Assembly (NCBI RefSeq): GCF_001463905.1
Contig: NZ_BBWR01000010.1
Coordinates: 1 to 64,000, forward strand
Origin: Aureimonas frigidaquae
Lineage (GTDB): Bacteria; Pseudomonadota; Alphaproteobacteria; Rhizobiales; Rhizobiaceae
Length of the DNA: 64,000 nt
Direction of reading: 5' to 3'
The position numbers and the translations under genes are program-made. The notes below the pieces were generated by a model, which was given only the letters and a program-made list of their open reading frames with translations, made no database searches and was not told where the DNA came from. Below, piece after piece: positions 37,373 through 46,352 of the stretch (its first letter is position 1; every line of letters begins with the position of its first letter).

Positions 37373-38683
37373 TCACTGGCGCTCGTTGGGACCGGGCCAA
37401 ATGGGTGCGAACTTGGCGATCGAAACCGTTTCCGGGCGGTTGTCCAGGTATAGGCGCGTCCGGCGGGCGGGCGTTTCTGCCAGGATGCGTCCGCGTCGCA
37501 CCACCAGGAGTCGGTCGGCCCGCAGGCGCACGGCATCGATCGGGCTTGGCGCGTCCAGTAGGACGAAGTCGGCATGGCAACCCGGTTTCAGCCCGTAGCG
37601 CTCCAGGCCGAAGGCATCCGCGGCATGGGTCGTGACCGCGTCGAAGGTATAGCGGATATCGTTCAGGCCGATCATGTGCGCAGCGTGCGTGGCCATATGG
37701 GCCACATCCAGCATGTCGGCATTGCCGAGCACGTACCAGGGGTCCATGCAGGAGTCCTGCGCCAACGCAACATTGACGCCCTGCGCCCGCAGTTCGGGGA
37801 TGCGCATCAGCCCGCGGCGCTTGGGGTAGCTGTCCGATCGGCCCTGCAGGTTCAAATTGGCCAGGGGGTTCGCGATGCAATGCAACCCGGCTTCCGCGAT
37901 GAGCGGAATGAGCTTGCTGGCATAATAATTGTCCATCGAGTGCATCGAGGTCAGATGCGATGCGGCGACCTGCCCCCGGAGGCCCAGACGGATGGTCTCG
38001 GCGGCGAGCGTCTCGACATGGCGCGAATGCGGATCGTCGGTCTCGTCGCAGTGAATATCCACTTTCAGGCCGCGCGCCGCCGCAAGCGTGCAGAGTTCGA
38101 CGACCGAGCGCTGACCGTCTGCCATGGTCCGCTCGAAATGCGGAATGCCGCCGACAATGTCGACGCCCATGTCCAGCGCGCGCACCAGATTGGCGGCGGC
38201 CGTGGGTGCGCGGAAGTAGCCATCCTGCGGGAAGGCGACGAGCTGCAGGTCGATCCTGTCCTTGACCATATCGCGGACATGCAGCAGCGCCTCGACCCCG
38301 ACCAGGCCCTCGTCGCACACGTCGACATGGGTCCGGATTGCGAGGAGCCCCTGCGCCACGGCCAGGTCGCAATAGCGCATTGCCCGCTCGACCACGGCAT
38401 CGACGGTGCGCAGCGGACGCTGTTCGCCCCAGAGCTGGATACCTTCCAGAAGCGTGCCGGAATGATTGAAGCGGGGCTGGCCGACCGACAGGGTGGCGTC
38501 CAGATGGAAGTGAACATCGACGAAGGGTGGGGCCAGCAGACATCCATCCGCCTCCACCACGCGGCCGGCCTCTGCCGTGATGGCCGGCTCAATGGCGGCG
38601 ATCTCTCCCCCGGCGACCGCCACGTCCATATGGGTGCGCCCATCGGGCAGGGTCGCATTCTTGATGATCAGGTCGAAGGTCAT
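37373..38683 (-). CDS. Cytosine deaminase-like amidohydrolase (CodA family)
   Basis: Metal-dependent hydrolase of 436 residues aligning with E. coli CodA without large gaps. Metal ligands H58 and H60 (VHFHLD), H211 (DIHCDE, with E214), H243 (SHLTSMHS) and D310 are present, as is the FPQDG glutamine. At the position of CodA D314, which shapes pyrimidine specificity, this protein has S311 (AQDSCMDPW). Related enzymes deaminate cytosine, isocytosine-type rings or creatinine; the substrate here is uncertain. GAGGA precedes the ATG. It lies between two LysR genes and next to an operon ending in a creatininase-like gene, so a creatinine-type substrate is one reasonable guess. Confidence 0.85.
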   Translation of the reverse strand: MTFDLIIKNATLPDGRTHMDVAVAGGEIAAIEPAITAEAGRVVEADGCLLAPPFVDVHFHLDATLSVGQPRFNHSGTLLEGIQLWGEQRPLRTVDAVVERAMRYCDLAVAQGLLAIRTHVDVCDEGLVGVEALLHVRDMVKDRIDLQLVAFPQDGYFRAPTAAANLVRALDMGVDIVGGIPHFERTMADGQRSVVELCTLAAARGLKVDIHCDETDDPHSRHVETLAAETIRLGLRGQVAASHLTSMHSMDNYYASKLIPLIAEAGLHCIANPLANLNLQGRSDSYPKRRGLMRIPELRAQGVNVALAQDSCMDPWYVLGNADMLDVAHMATHAAHMIGLNDIRYTFDAVTTHAADAFGLERYGLKPGCHADFVLLDAPSPIDAVRLRADRLLVVRRGRILAETPARRTRLYLDNRPETVSIAKFAPIWPGPNERQ

Positions 38684-38709
38684 CCTATCCTCGTTCGCGT
38701 TTGAAAACT

Positions 38710-39651
38710 TCAGGCCGGAGTGGCGCCCGTCCGGCGCAGGTCGGCTTTCCAGTGGCCGGACTGGACGAGTGTCTGGACGACCTCGTCCACAAGATGGGCG
38801 ATGGCGGCGACGGCGCGCATGTTGGCCGCCTTGTGCGACAGGACGAGGGACAAGCGCCAATCGGGCGTCGGATCCCTGATCGCCACGGCGGCCACATCGC
38901 CGCGCAGAATGGCCGGGCCGATGCCGAAGGCGGGGTATAGGCTGCCATAACCCTCACCGATCAACGCCAGCATGGCCGGGAGGCTGTCGCAATCCAGCGC
39001 CACGGACAGTTCCGTATCCGCTCGCGCGGCAAAGGCTTCGGCAACCTCGCGGATGACATGGGGCCGCGCCGGAAGCACCAGCGGCAAGCCCCGCAGCCGG
39101 CGGAAGCCGACGGCGCCCTCCCCGGCCAGCGGGTGACCGACCGGCAGGATCAGGTGCAGATCCTCCCGCAGGAGGTCCATAGTCCGGATGCCGCCCGGGC
39201 CACGCCGATCGTACAGAAGGGCAATATCGAGCCGCCCGCTCTGGACCCACTCGTCGAGCGGCCCGGTCATGCCCTCCACCAGATGCAGGGCAATATCGGG
39301 GAAGCGCCGCCGGGCGGTTAGGATCAAGGGGGCAGCGAGGCCCCGGCAGACCGCCGAGGGTATGCCGATGACGACCCGGCCCCTGGGGCTTGCGAGCGCC
39401 TCGGTCATCGCCTCACGCGAGCGGTCAACGTCGCGCAGGATAGCGCGGGCATGATCGGCAAGGATGCGCCCCGCCGGCGTCGGCGCCACGCCGCGCGCAT
39501 GGCGGGTCAGGAGCTCGACCCCCAATTCGTCCTCCAGGAGGCGCAGGTGCTGGCTGAGCGAGGGCTGGGCGACCCGCAGCACGCGCGCAGCCCGCGACAG
39601 GCTTGCGCTTTCGGCGATCTGCAGAAAGTAACGCAGTTGCCGCAGCTCCAT
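38710..39651 (-). CDS. LysR family transcriptional regulator (second)
   Basis: Regulator of 313 residues with the same layout and close similarity to the LysR at 36319-37299: N-terminal winged helix (MELRQLRYFLQIAESASLSRAARVLRVAQPSLSQHLRLLE) and an effector domain. It lies 26 bases before the deaminase gene on the same strand and is divergent from the ABC-transporter operon, so it is well placed to control both. Its upstream region carries two TGCACAG motifs (39725, 39743). The stop is followed directly by the deaminase ribosome site, suggesting one transcript for LysR, deaminase and possibly the other LysR. Confidence 0.9.
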   Translation of the reverse strand: MELRQLRYFLQIAESASLSRAARVLRVAQPSLSQHLRLLEDELGVELLTRHARGVAPTPAGRILADHARAILRDVDRSREAMTEALASPRGRVVIGIPSAVCRGLAAPLILTARRRFPDIALHLVEGMTGPLDEWVQSGRLDIALLYDRRGPGGIRTMDLLREDLHLILPVGHPLAGEGAVGFRRLRGLPLVLPARPHVIREVAEAFAARADTELSVALDCDSLPAMLALIGEGYGSLYPAFGIGPAILRGDVAAVAIRDPTPDWRLSLVLSHKAANMRAVAAIAHLVDEVVQTLVQSGHWKADLRRTGATPA

Positions 39652-39966
39652 TCCATGCTCCGCCCGCTTGTCGATGCCGGGAGTGTCGTGGCCTGTCGCA
39701 GGCTGTCAAACTGCACGTCTCGTATGCACAGCGCCTATCGATTGCACAGTATAGATGCGGCATATGGGATATTTCCCAATCGATTCAGTCATGACGCTTC
39801 TATGCTGCGGGCGATGGATGCACTGCCATAACTTATGCCTATGGCTCGTCATCGGTATTTCATCTTTTGATTTGGAGTGTGCGTCGGGCAGTCTGAGGTC
39901 CTGCTGCGCTGCCGCAAAGGCAAGCCCGCACATGTTCGACCGTATGTTTTTCGACTGGAGAACAGG
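39652..39966. promoter_or_regulatory. Divergent control region between LysR and ABC-operon
   Basis: A 315-bp gene-free region, AT-richer than its surroundings. It contains two direct TGCACAG copies (39725-39731 and 39743-39749, the second inside ATTGCACAGTAT) that match the arms of the palindrome at 37324-37359. It also contains a TGGGA/TCCCA short palindrome (39765-39778). It should hold both promoters and the LysR sites. Confidence 0.6.
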
Positions 39967-41118
39967 ATGACGAAGTTTCCGATCACCGATCTGCGCGGCC
40001 TGCTTCTGCAGCCGAGCCGCCGCGAGCTCCTGAAGGGTGCCGGCGCTTTGGCCGGGGCGGCCGCTCTCAGCGGTTTGCTGCCGGATGGCGCGGTGGCACA
40101 GGAGAATGTCCTCAACATCCTGTCCTGGCCCGGCCATGGCGATCCGGCCTTCGTCAAGCCCTTCGAGGATCAGTACGGCGTCAAGGTCGTCGCCAAGGAA
40201 TATGTCGGCGGCGAACCCATGCTCGCTTTGATGAACCAGTCCCCTCCCGGCTCCTTCGACGTCGTGCTGGCCGATGCCGAATATATCGGAATGCTGCAGG
40301 AAGGCGGCTTTATCGATGAAATGGACCCCGCGGACTACCCGCTGGCCGACTACTGGCCGGAGTTCCAGAAGTTTCCCCTGCACTGGCAGGACGACAAGCT
40401 CTATTCGGTCCTGATCCGGTTCGGATATCTGGGCCTTGCCTATCGCACCGACATGCTGAGCCCCGAGGACGTGCAGAGCTACGAGGCTCTGTGGAACGAG
40501 AAGGTCAAGGGCAAGGTCGGCTTCTTCGACTGGTATCTGCCCACCATGGGCTGCCTCAGCCTCTACAACGGCAACCGGCCCCCCTTCGATATCGACGATG
40601 CGGCCTTCGACACGCTCAAGGAGACGCTCTTCTCGCTGCGCCCGCAGGCGAGCGGCTTCTATTCCATGGCCGATCAGTTCGCCATGCTCACCAATGGCAC
40701 GGCGGCCATCATTCCCGGCATCGGCGACTGGGTCGTCCTGCTTCTGCAGAACGAAGGCGTACCCGTCGACGCGGTCGTGCCCGAACAGGGCGGCATCCAG
40801 TGGACGGAATCCATGTCCATCGTGTCCTCCTCGACCAAGAAGGACCTCGCCAAGAAGTTCATCCAATATGCCAGCTCGCCGGAGGGACAGTTCCGCTCAG
40901 CCCGCCTGCCGGCTTACTGGGCCTCCATCCCGAACAAGAAAGGATGGGAGTTGATGAATGAGCAGGCGCCGGAGGATGCCAAAAAACTGCGCCACACCTT
41001 CGACGCGCGCAACGTGATGGACGAGTACAAGGAAGGGAAGATCTTCATCCGCCAGACTCCCGTCCAGCAGGACATCGAGACCTGGAACGACACCTGGTCC
41101 GAATTCAAGGCCATGTAG
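39967..41118 (+). CDS. ABC transporter substrate-binding protein, spermidine/putrescine (PotD) type
   Basis: Periplasmic binding protein of 383 residues. The N-terminus has a twin-arginine-like motif (PSRRELLKGAGALAGAAALSG), suggesting Tat export, and the mature protein begins near ENVLNILSWPGHGDPAF. The SBP_bac_8 / PotD-like fold is seen in the WPGHGDP, DVVLADAEY and FFDWYLPTMG stretches. First gene of a compact operon with two permeases, an ATPase, an amidohydrolase and a creatininase-like enzyme, so the ligand is probably a small cationic or cyclic nitrogen compound rather than a polyamine; that is inference. GGAG precedes the ATG. Confidence 0.88.
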   Translation: MTKFPITDLRGLLLQPSRRELLKGAGALAGAAALSGLLPDGAVAQENVLNILSWPGHGDPAFVKPFEDQYGVKVVAKEYVGGEPMLALMNQSPPGSFDVVLADAEYIGMLQEGGFIDEMDPADYPLADYWPEFQKFPLHWQDDKLYSVLIRFGYLGLAYRTDMLSPEDVQSYEALWNEKVKGKVGFFDWYLPTMGCLSLYNGNRPPFDIDDAAFDTLKETLFSLRPQASGFYSMADQFAMLTNGTAAIIPGIGDWVVLLLQNEGVPVDAVVPEQGGIQWTESMSIVSSSTKKDLAKKFIQYASSPEGQFRSARLPAYWASIPNKKGWELMNEQAPEDAKKLRHTFDARNVMDEYKEGKIFIRQTPVQQDIETWNDTWSEFKAM

Positions 41119-41207
41119 GCCCGCTTCGCCCAGACGACGGGCGGCATCGGGCGGCACCTTTGCCCGCCCGACGCATCAGCCATCCGCTCAACAACGGCCA
41201 AGGCCCC

Positions 41208-42077
41208 ATGAAACACAGACAGGATGCCGCCGCACGACACGCGCGGGCCCGCTTCGCCGTTGCCCTCGCGGCTCCGACGCTGATCTGGCAGATCGCCTTC
41301 TTCGTGGTTCCCATGGGGTTCCTGGTGGCGATGACCTTCTGGTCCGTGCGCAATTTCCGCCTGCAGCCCGATTTCACTTTGGCCAACTGGCAGACGATCC
41401 TGTCGGCCGGCTTCTTCCAGAACGCCTTCGTCTACACCTTCGCCATGTCGGCCGGGGCGGCGCTCTTCGTCAGCCTGGCGGCCTTTCCCGCGGCCTATGC
41501 GCTCGCCTTCCGCGCCGGGCCCCGCCTGCGCCTGATGGCGGCCGGGCTCCTGATCGTCCCCTTTTTCACCAGCCTGCCGGTCCGCATCTATTCCATGCAG
41601 ATCTTCTTCAGCCCGGGCGGCGTCATCAACAGTATGCTGGCGGCGTTGTCCCTGCCCCCGATCAGCGTGCTCAACTCGCCCACCGGCACCTTCATCGGCT
41701 TTCTCACGCTGACGGCGCCGCTCGTGGTGCTGCTCCAGACCTTCGCCCTCTCCGCCGTCGACCGGCAGTTGATCGAGGCCGCACAGAACCTGCGCTGCGG
41801 CCGGATGCGCACCATCCTGGACGTGATCATCCCCTCGGCGCGCGTCGGGCTGGTCGTGGCCGGCGCACTCGCCTTCGTGCTGGCTTTCGGCGACTATATC
41901 AGCCCGCAATTCCTGGGCGGGTCGAACCCGCCCACGCTATCCATCCTGATCGCCGATCAGGTGAAGTCGGGCAATCACTGGCCCCGCGCCTCGGTCGTCG
42001 CCGTGGTCATGATCGTCACCCTGACGGCCGTGCTCGGGCTTCTCCTGAAATTTGCCTATGGAAGGAAAGCCGCGTGA
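41208..42077 (+). CDS. ABC transporter permease, PotB/PotH type
   Basis: Inner-membrane permease of 289 residues with six predicted membrane segments and one BPD_transp_1 domain. The EAA loop is visible in IEAAQNLRCGRMRTILDVIIPSA. The start at 41208 has AAGG upstream, and the frame extends slightly further back to 41160. Its stop overlaps the start of the second permease (GTGA), so the subunits are co-translated and probably form a heterodimer. Confidence 0.9.
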   Translation: MKHRQDAAARHARARFAVALAAPTLIWQIAFFVVPMGFLVAMTFWSVRNFRLQPDFTLANWQTILSAGFFQNAFVYTFAMSAGAALFVSLAAFPAAYALAFRAGPRLRLMAAGLLIVPFFTSLPVRIYSMQIFFSPGGVINSMLAALSLPPISVLNSPTGTFIGFLTLTAPLVVLLQTFALSAVDRQLIEAAQNLRCGRMRTILDVIIPSARVGLVVAGALAFVLAFGDYISPQFLGGSNPPTLSILIADQVKSGNHWPRASVVAVVMIVTLTAVLGLLLKFAYGRKAA

Positions 42078-42895
42078 CACGCGCCCGCATCGCCGACGGG
42101 GTCCGCAGCGGCCTGCTTCTGGCCTGGCTCGGAATCGTCTTCGCCTTCATCTTCGCGCCCATCGCCTCGACGATCCTGTTTTCGTTCAACGCAGATCGCT
42201 TCGTCAGCCTGCCCTGGGGCGGTTTCTCGCTGCAATGGTACGAGGCCGTGTTGAACGACGAATCCGTGCGGCGCGGCCTGTCCAACAGCCTCATCGTGGC
42301 GGCAGGCAGCGCGGTCCTGTCGACCTTCATCGGCTTTACGACCGCCTATGTCGACTATCGGTTCCGATTCTTCGGCAAGCGCGTCTACATGGCGCTCGCC
42401 GCGCTGCCGCCCACCGTGCCGGTGGTGATCATGGGCGTGGCCATGCTGACCTTCCAGGGACGGATCGGCCTGTCAGGCACGATCTTCGGACTGATCGCGG
42501 CGCATGTCGTGATCTGCGCGCCCTTCGCCATGGCCTTGATCCGGATGCGTCTGGCCGATCTCGACCCGGATCTGGAGCCCGCGGCCTGGAACCTCGGCGC
42601 CGGGCAATGGACGACCCTGCGGGAGATCGTGGTACCGTTCCTCGGCCCGACGCTGTTTGCGGCGCTGCTCATCACCGCCTCGGTCTCCTTCGACGAGTTC
42701 ATGATCGCCTGGTTCATCTCGGGCCTCAACGAAACCCTGCCGGTCCGGGTGCTGGCCATGCTGCAGGGCCAGGTCAGCCCGCGCATCAACGCCGTCGGCG
42801 CCATGGTCTTCGCCGTGTCCATTCTCCTGGTGGCGACCGCGCAGTTCATCGCATCGCGCCGGCTTGCGGCAGCAGGAAGGGAAAAGGCGCAATGA
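42074..42895 (+). CDS. ABC transporter permease, PotC/PotI type
   Basis: Second membrane subunit, 273 residues, six predicted segments, with the EAA-type loop LEPAAWNLGAGQWTTLREIVVPFLGP. It starts with GTG overlapping the previous stop and ends in an ATGA overlap with the ATPase gene. These overlaps on both sides indicate strict translational coupling of the importer subunits. Confidence 0.9.
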   Translation: MTRARIADGVRSGLLLAWLGIVFAFIFAPIASTILFSFNADRFVSLPWGGFSLQWYEAVLNDESVRRGLSNSLIVAAGSAVLSTFIGFTTAYVDYRFRFFGKRVYMALAALPPTVPVVIMGVAMLTFQGRIGLSGTIFGLIAAHVVICAPFAMALIRMRLADLDPDLEPAAWNLGAGQWTTLREIVVPFLGPTLFAALLITASVSFDEFMIAWFISGLNETLPVRVLAMLQGQVSPRINAVGAMVFAVSILLVATAQFIASRRLAAAGREKAQ

Positions 42896-43974
42896 GTGTT
42901 ACCATGATCGAGCTGGACCATGTGGCCAAGGCCTACGACCGCCAGCAGGCCGTGGCGGATGTCTCGCTCACCATCGAGAAGGGCGAGTTCATCGCCTTGA
43001 TGGGCCCGTCCGGCTGCGGCAAGACGACCACGTTGCGCATGCTGGCAGGCCTGGAGCGGCCGACGGGCGGCGAAATCCGCGTTTGGGGGCGGCGCATCAA
43101 CGAGGATCCGGCCTGGTCGCGCGATACGCCGCTCGTCTGGCAGAACTACGCCCTGTTCCCCTTCATGTCCGTGCGGCGCAATGTGGAGTTCGGCCTCAAG
43201 CACCGGGGCATGCCGCAGAAGGAGCGCTCCGCCAAGGCGGATGAATGGATGGGGCGCATGGGCATCGCCGCCTTTGCCGACCGGCTGCCCAGCCAGCTGT
43301 CCGGTGGCCAGCGCCAGCGGGTCGCGCTGGCGCGGGCGCTGGCGACCGAGCCGGAATTGCTCCTGCTCGACGAACCGCTCAGCGCGCTCGATCCGCACCT
43401 GAAGGTGAAGATGCAGTCCGAGTTGGTGCGCCTTCATCGAGAGCTCGGCATCACCTTCGTCTGCGTCACGCACAGCCCGTCCGAAGCCTTCGCCATGGCC
43501 GATCGGGTGGTGATCATGAAGGATGGGCATGTGCAGCAGGTCGGCGCCCCGCGAGACATCCACCGGCACGCCGCCAACCGCTTCGTCGTCGAGTTTCTCG
43601 GCGGCTCCAACATGTTCCCGGCCCGGATCGACACGCTGGAGGGCGGCATGGCCGTGCTCGACGCCGCCGGTACGCGCCTGCGTGCGCCTGTCGGCGGGCA
43701 GGCGCTCGCGCCGGGCGATGCGGCGACGCTGGTCGTCGGATCGGACCGCATGTCGGTCGGCGGCGCCGTGCCGCCCGGCGACAATGTGATCGAAGCCACC
43801 GTGAGCCTTGTCGAATATGTCGGCGCGGCGGTCACCGTCTTCCTGGAGACCGAGCGCGGGCACGACATCCGTGCCCAGCTTTCCGCCCGCGACCTGGAGG
43901 CCAGACCGCTGGCCCCGGGCGACCGCCTCCCCGTGCACTGGCCGGTCGAGGCGGGCTATTTCATCCATGACTGA
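42892..43974 (+). CDS. ABC transporter ATP-binding protein, PotA type
   Basis: ATPase of 360 residues: Walker A GPSGCGKT at 38-45, Q-loop VWQNYALFPFM, signature LSGGQRQRVALARAL, Walker B LLLLDEPLSALDP, and a C-terminal TOBE domain (about 280-355), the standard MalK/PotA layout. All catalytic elements are intact. It overlaps the second permease by four bases and is followed 16 bases later by the amidohydrolase gene. Confidence 0.92.
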   Translation: MSVTMIELDHVAKAYDRQQAVADVSLTIEKGEFIALMGPSGCGKTTTLRMLAGLERPTGGEIRVWGRRINEDPAWSRDTPLVWQNYALFPFMSVRRNVEFGLKHRGMPQKERSAKADEWMGRMGIAAFADRLPSQLSGGQRQRVALARALATEPELLLLDEPLSALDPHLKVKMQSELVRLHRELGITFVCVTHSPSEAFAMADRVVIMKDGHVQQVGAPRDIHRHAANRFVVEFLGGSNMFPARIDTLEGGMAVLDAAGTRLRAPVGGQALAPGDAATLVVGSDRMSVGGAVPPGDNVIEATVSLVEYVGAAVTVFLETERGHDIRAQLSARDLEARPLAPGDRLPVHWPVEAGYFIHD

Positions 43975-43990
43975 CATCGGGAGACGATCG

Positions 43991-45493
43991 ATGAGCACTC
44001 TCATTGAAGGGGCGACCCTCATCGCCATGGACGGCGCCCACGGCGCAGAACCCTTCACGGGCGACATCCTGTTCGGCCCGGACGGGATCGAAGCCATCGG
44101 CCCCGGCATCGTGCCGAAGGACGGTGACGATGTGATCGACGGGCGGGGCAAGCTCGTCATGCCGGGGCTCGTCAACAGCCACCTCCATTCCAACGAGGCG
44201 CTGTACAAGGGGCGGTACGACAATATGCCGCTCGAAGTCTGGATGCTGTACGCCTACCCCATCCTGGCGGCCAAGCCGCTTGCGCCGCGGCTCATCTATC
44301 TGCGCTCGATGCTGGTGGCCATGGAATCGCTGCGCACCGGCGTCACCTGCATCACCGACGATCTTTACGAGAGCCCGAAGTCCGAACTGTCCCTGATGGG
44401 CGCCGTGGTCGATGCCTATGACGATGTCGGCATCCGGGCGACGGTGTCGGCGCATGTCGTCAACCGCAACTTCCTGGACACGATCCCCTTCTCCCGCGAC
44501 TACGTGCCCCAGGATCTGCAGGACGAGATCGGCCGCATCACGCCCATGAGCACCGGCGAATACATCGCCTTCGTGAAGGAAGCGCATGCCCGCTTCCAGG
44601 GCCGATCCGGCAGGATCGGCACCATGCTCGCCCCTTCCGCCCCGCAGCGCTGCACCGTCGATCTGATGCAGGCCGCCAACGAGCTGGCGCGCGACTGGGG
44701 TGTGCCCTTCCACACCCATATCGTGGAGACAAAGGTACAGGGCGTCACCGGGCCGCAATTCTACGGCAAGTCGCTCATGGCCTATATGGACGATCTCGGC
44801 CTTCTGAACCCCTGGACGACCATTGCCCATTCCATCTGGGTCAGCGACGACGATATCGCGCGGATGGGCCGGGCCGGCGTCAGCGTCGCCCACAACGCCA
44901 TATCCAACCAGAAGCTCGGGGCCGGTTCGGCGCCGGTGCGCAAGCTGCTCGATGCGGGCGTCCATATCGGCCTTGGCTCGGATGGCATCTCATCCAACGA
45001 TACGCCCCGCATCTTCGACGTGATGAAGGCCGCGGGCCTGATGCACAAGGTCAACAATCCGGACTGGGCCCGCTGGCTGACGGCATCGGAAGTGCTGCAT
45101 GCCGGCACCCTGGGCGGCGCACGGACGGCCCTCCTGGAGGACAAGACCGGCTCGCTCGAAGTGGGCAAGGCAGCCGACCTCCTGGTGATCGACATGGAGA
45201 CCGCCAATTTCACGCCGCTCCACGATATCCGCAACCACCTCGTCTATTGCGAAAACGGGTCCTCGATCACACAGGTCTATGTCGGGGGCGAACTCGTCTG
45301 CGAGGACGGCCGGCTGACGAAGGTGGACGAGAAGGCCCTCCTGGCCGAACTGCGCGCCATGATGCCGGAATTCGTCGCCTACACGAAAGGCGTCGAAGCC
45401 GCCAATCGCCAGCTCGAACCGGCCTTCACCAAGGTCGTGCACCGCTGCTACGGCATGGATATCGGCATGACGCGGTGGGCCAGCGATGTCTGA
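43991..45493 (+). CDS. Amidohydrolase family protein (TRZ/ATZ, guanine/8-oxoguanine deaminase-like)
   Basis: Cytosolic metal-dependent hydrolase of 500 residues in the subtype that deaminates purines, s-triazines and related rings. Metal-site motifs: NSHLHSNEAL (HxH), HTHIVET, AHSIWVSDDDI (His) and GSDGISSND (Asp). The composite barrel with N- and C-terminal beta-sandwich parts is typical. Compared with guanine deaminase it is about 50 residues longer, so the exact substrate is unknown. GGGAGA precedes the ATG, and its stop overlaps the creatininase start by eight bases, so both enzymes probably act on one pathway. Confidence 0.86.
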   Translation: MSTLIEGATLIAMDGAHGAEPFTGDILFGPDGIEAIGPGIVPKDGDDVIDGRGKLVMPGLVNSHLHSNEALYKGRYDNMPLEVWMLYAYPILAAKPLAPRLIYLRSMLVAMESLRTGVTCITDDLYESPKSELSLMGAVVDAYDDVGIRATVSAHVVNRNFLDTIPFSRDYVPQDLQDEIGRITPMSTGEYIAFVKEAHARFQGRSGRIGTMLAPSAPQRCTVDLMQAANELARDWGVPFHTHIVETKVQGVTGPQFYGKSLMAYMDDLGLLNPWTTIAHSIWVSDDDIARMGRAGVSVAHNAISNQKLGAGSAPVRKLLDAGVHIGLGSDGISSNDTPRIFDVMKAAGLMHKVNNPDWARWLTASEVLHAGTLGGARTALLEDKTGSLEVGKAADLLVIDMETANFTPLHDIRNHLVYCENGSSITQVYVGGELVCEDGRLTKVDEKALLAELRAMMPEFVAYTKGVEAANRQLEPAFTKVVHRCYGMDIGMTRWASDV

Positions 45494-46265
45494 CGGCGCG
45501 GCCGTCCGCCTGGCGGACATGACATGGATGGAGTTCGCGGAGCGCCTGCCATCCAACCCGATCGTGCTTCTGCCGATCGGCTCCACCGAGCAGCACGGAC
45601 CGCATCTGCCGCTCGCCACCGATGCCATCCTACCGGAAGAGATCGCCCTGCGGGTGGCCGAGCGGATCGGCGGCATCGTCGCGCCGACGCTTTCCTATGG
45701 CTACAAATCGCAGCCCAAGACCGGCGGCGGCAACCACTTTCCCGGCACCATCAGCCTGGACGCTTCAACGCTGATCGCCCTGATGCGCGATATCATCAAC
45801 GATCTCTGCCGCCACGGCATACGCCGGATCGTCCTGTTCGATGGCCATATGGAGAACCAGTGGTTCATCACCGAAGCCGCGGACCTCGCCATTCGTGACC
45901 AGCGCCGCGAAGGGGTGAACGATGTCACCATCCTGAAGCTCGGCTACTGGGAGTTCATTTCGGCACAAACGGAAGAGATCCTCTTTCCGGACGGGCTGAT
46001 CAGCTGGGCCCTGGAACACGCCGCCGTCATGGAAACCTCTGTCATGCTGCATCTGCGCCCGGACCTTGTGCGGGCGGACCGCATTCCCGACGGGCCGCCG
46101 GCGGCTTTCCCCCTGTTCGATCCCTACCCGTTCGACCTGCGCCCCATACCCGCGCACGGCGTCCTGTCCTCCGCCGCCAGCGCGACGGCCGAGAAGGGAC
46201 GCGCAGTGTTGGCGCAGGTCGTGCCGGACATTGCCAGGGCACTCCAGGATCACTTCGCCGCCTGA
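45486..46265 (+). CDS. Creatininase (creatinine amidohydrolase)-like enzyme
   Basis: Predicted binuclear metal amidohydrolase of 259 residues, the usual creatininase length. The metal ligands align with Pseudomonas creatininase: E35 and H37 (STEQHGPH), D46, H121 and E123 (GHMEN). The stretch YGYKSQPKTGGGNHFPGTISLD is nearly the Pseudomonas sequence, and W155, W174, H178 and E183 of the pocket are kept. One difference is M122 where the Pseudomonas enzyme has a tyrosine. Creatininase converts creatinine to creatine; other members cleave FAPy or mycofactocin precursors. The strong local similarity favours creatinine or a near analogue. No creatinase gene is seen nearby, so the next step is missing from this window. 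Confidence 0.85.
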   Translation: MSDGAAVRLADMTWMEFAERLPSNPIVLLPIGSTEQHGPHLPLATDAILPEEIALRVAERIGGIVAPTLSYGYKSQPKTGGGNHFPGTISLDASTLIALMRDIINDLCRHGIRRIVLFDGHMENQWFITEAADLAIRDQRREGVNDVTILKLGYWEFISAQTEEILFPDGLISWALEHAAVMETSVMLHLRPDLVRADRIPDGPPAAFPLFDPYPFDLRPIPAHGVLSSAASATAEKGRAVLAQVVPDIARALQDHFAA

Positions 46266-46352
46266 AAGGAGCAGGCACGATTCCCTCTGGCGTTCCGCCC
46301 CGCCGGGCGTAACATCCGCTTAGGGGAGAGACGGTGGAGGGGACACCAGGCC

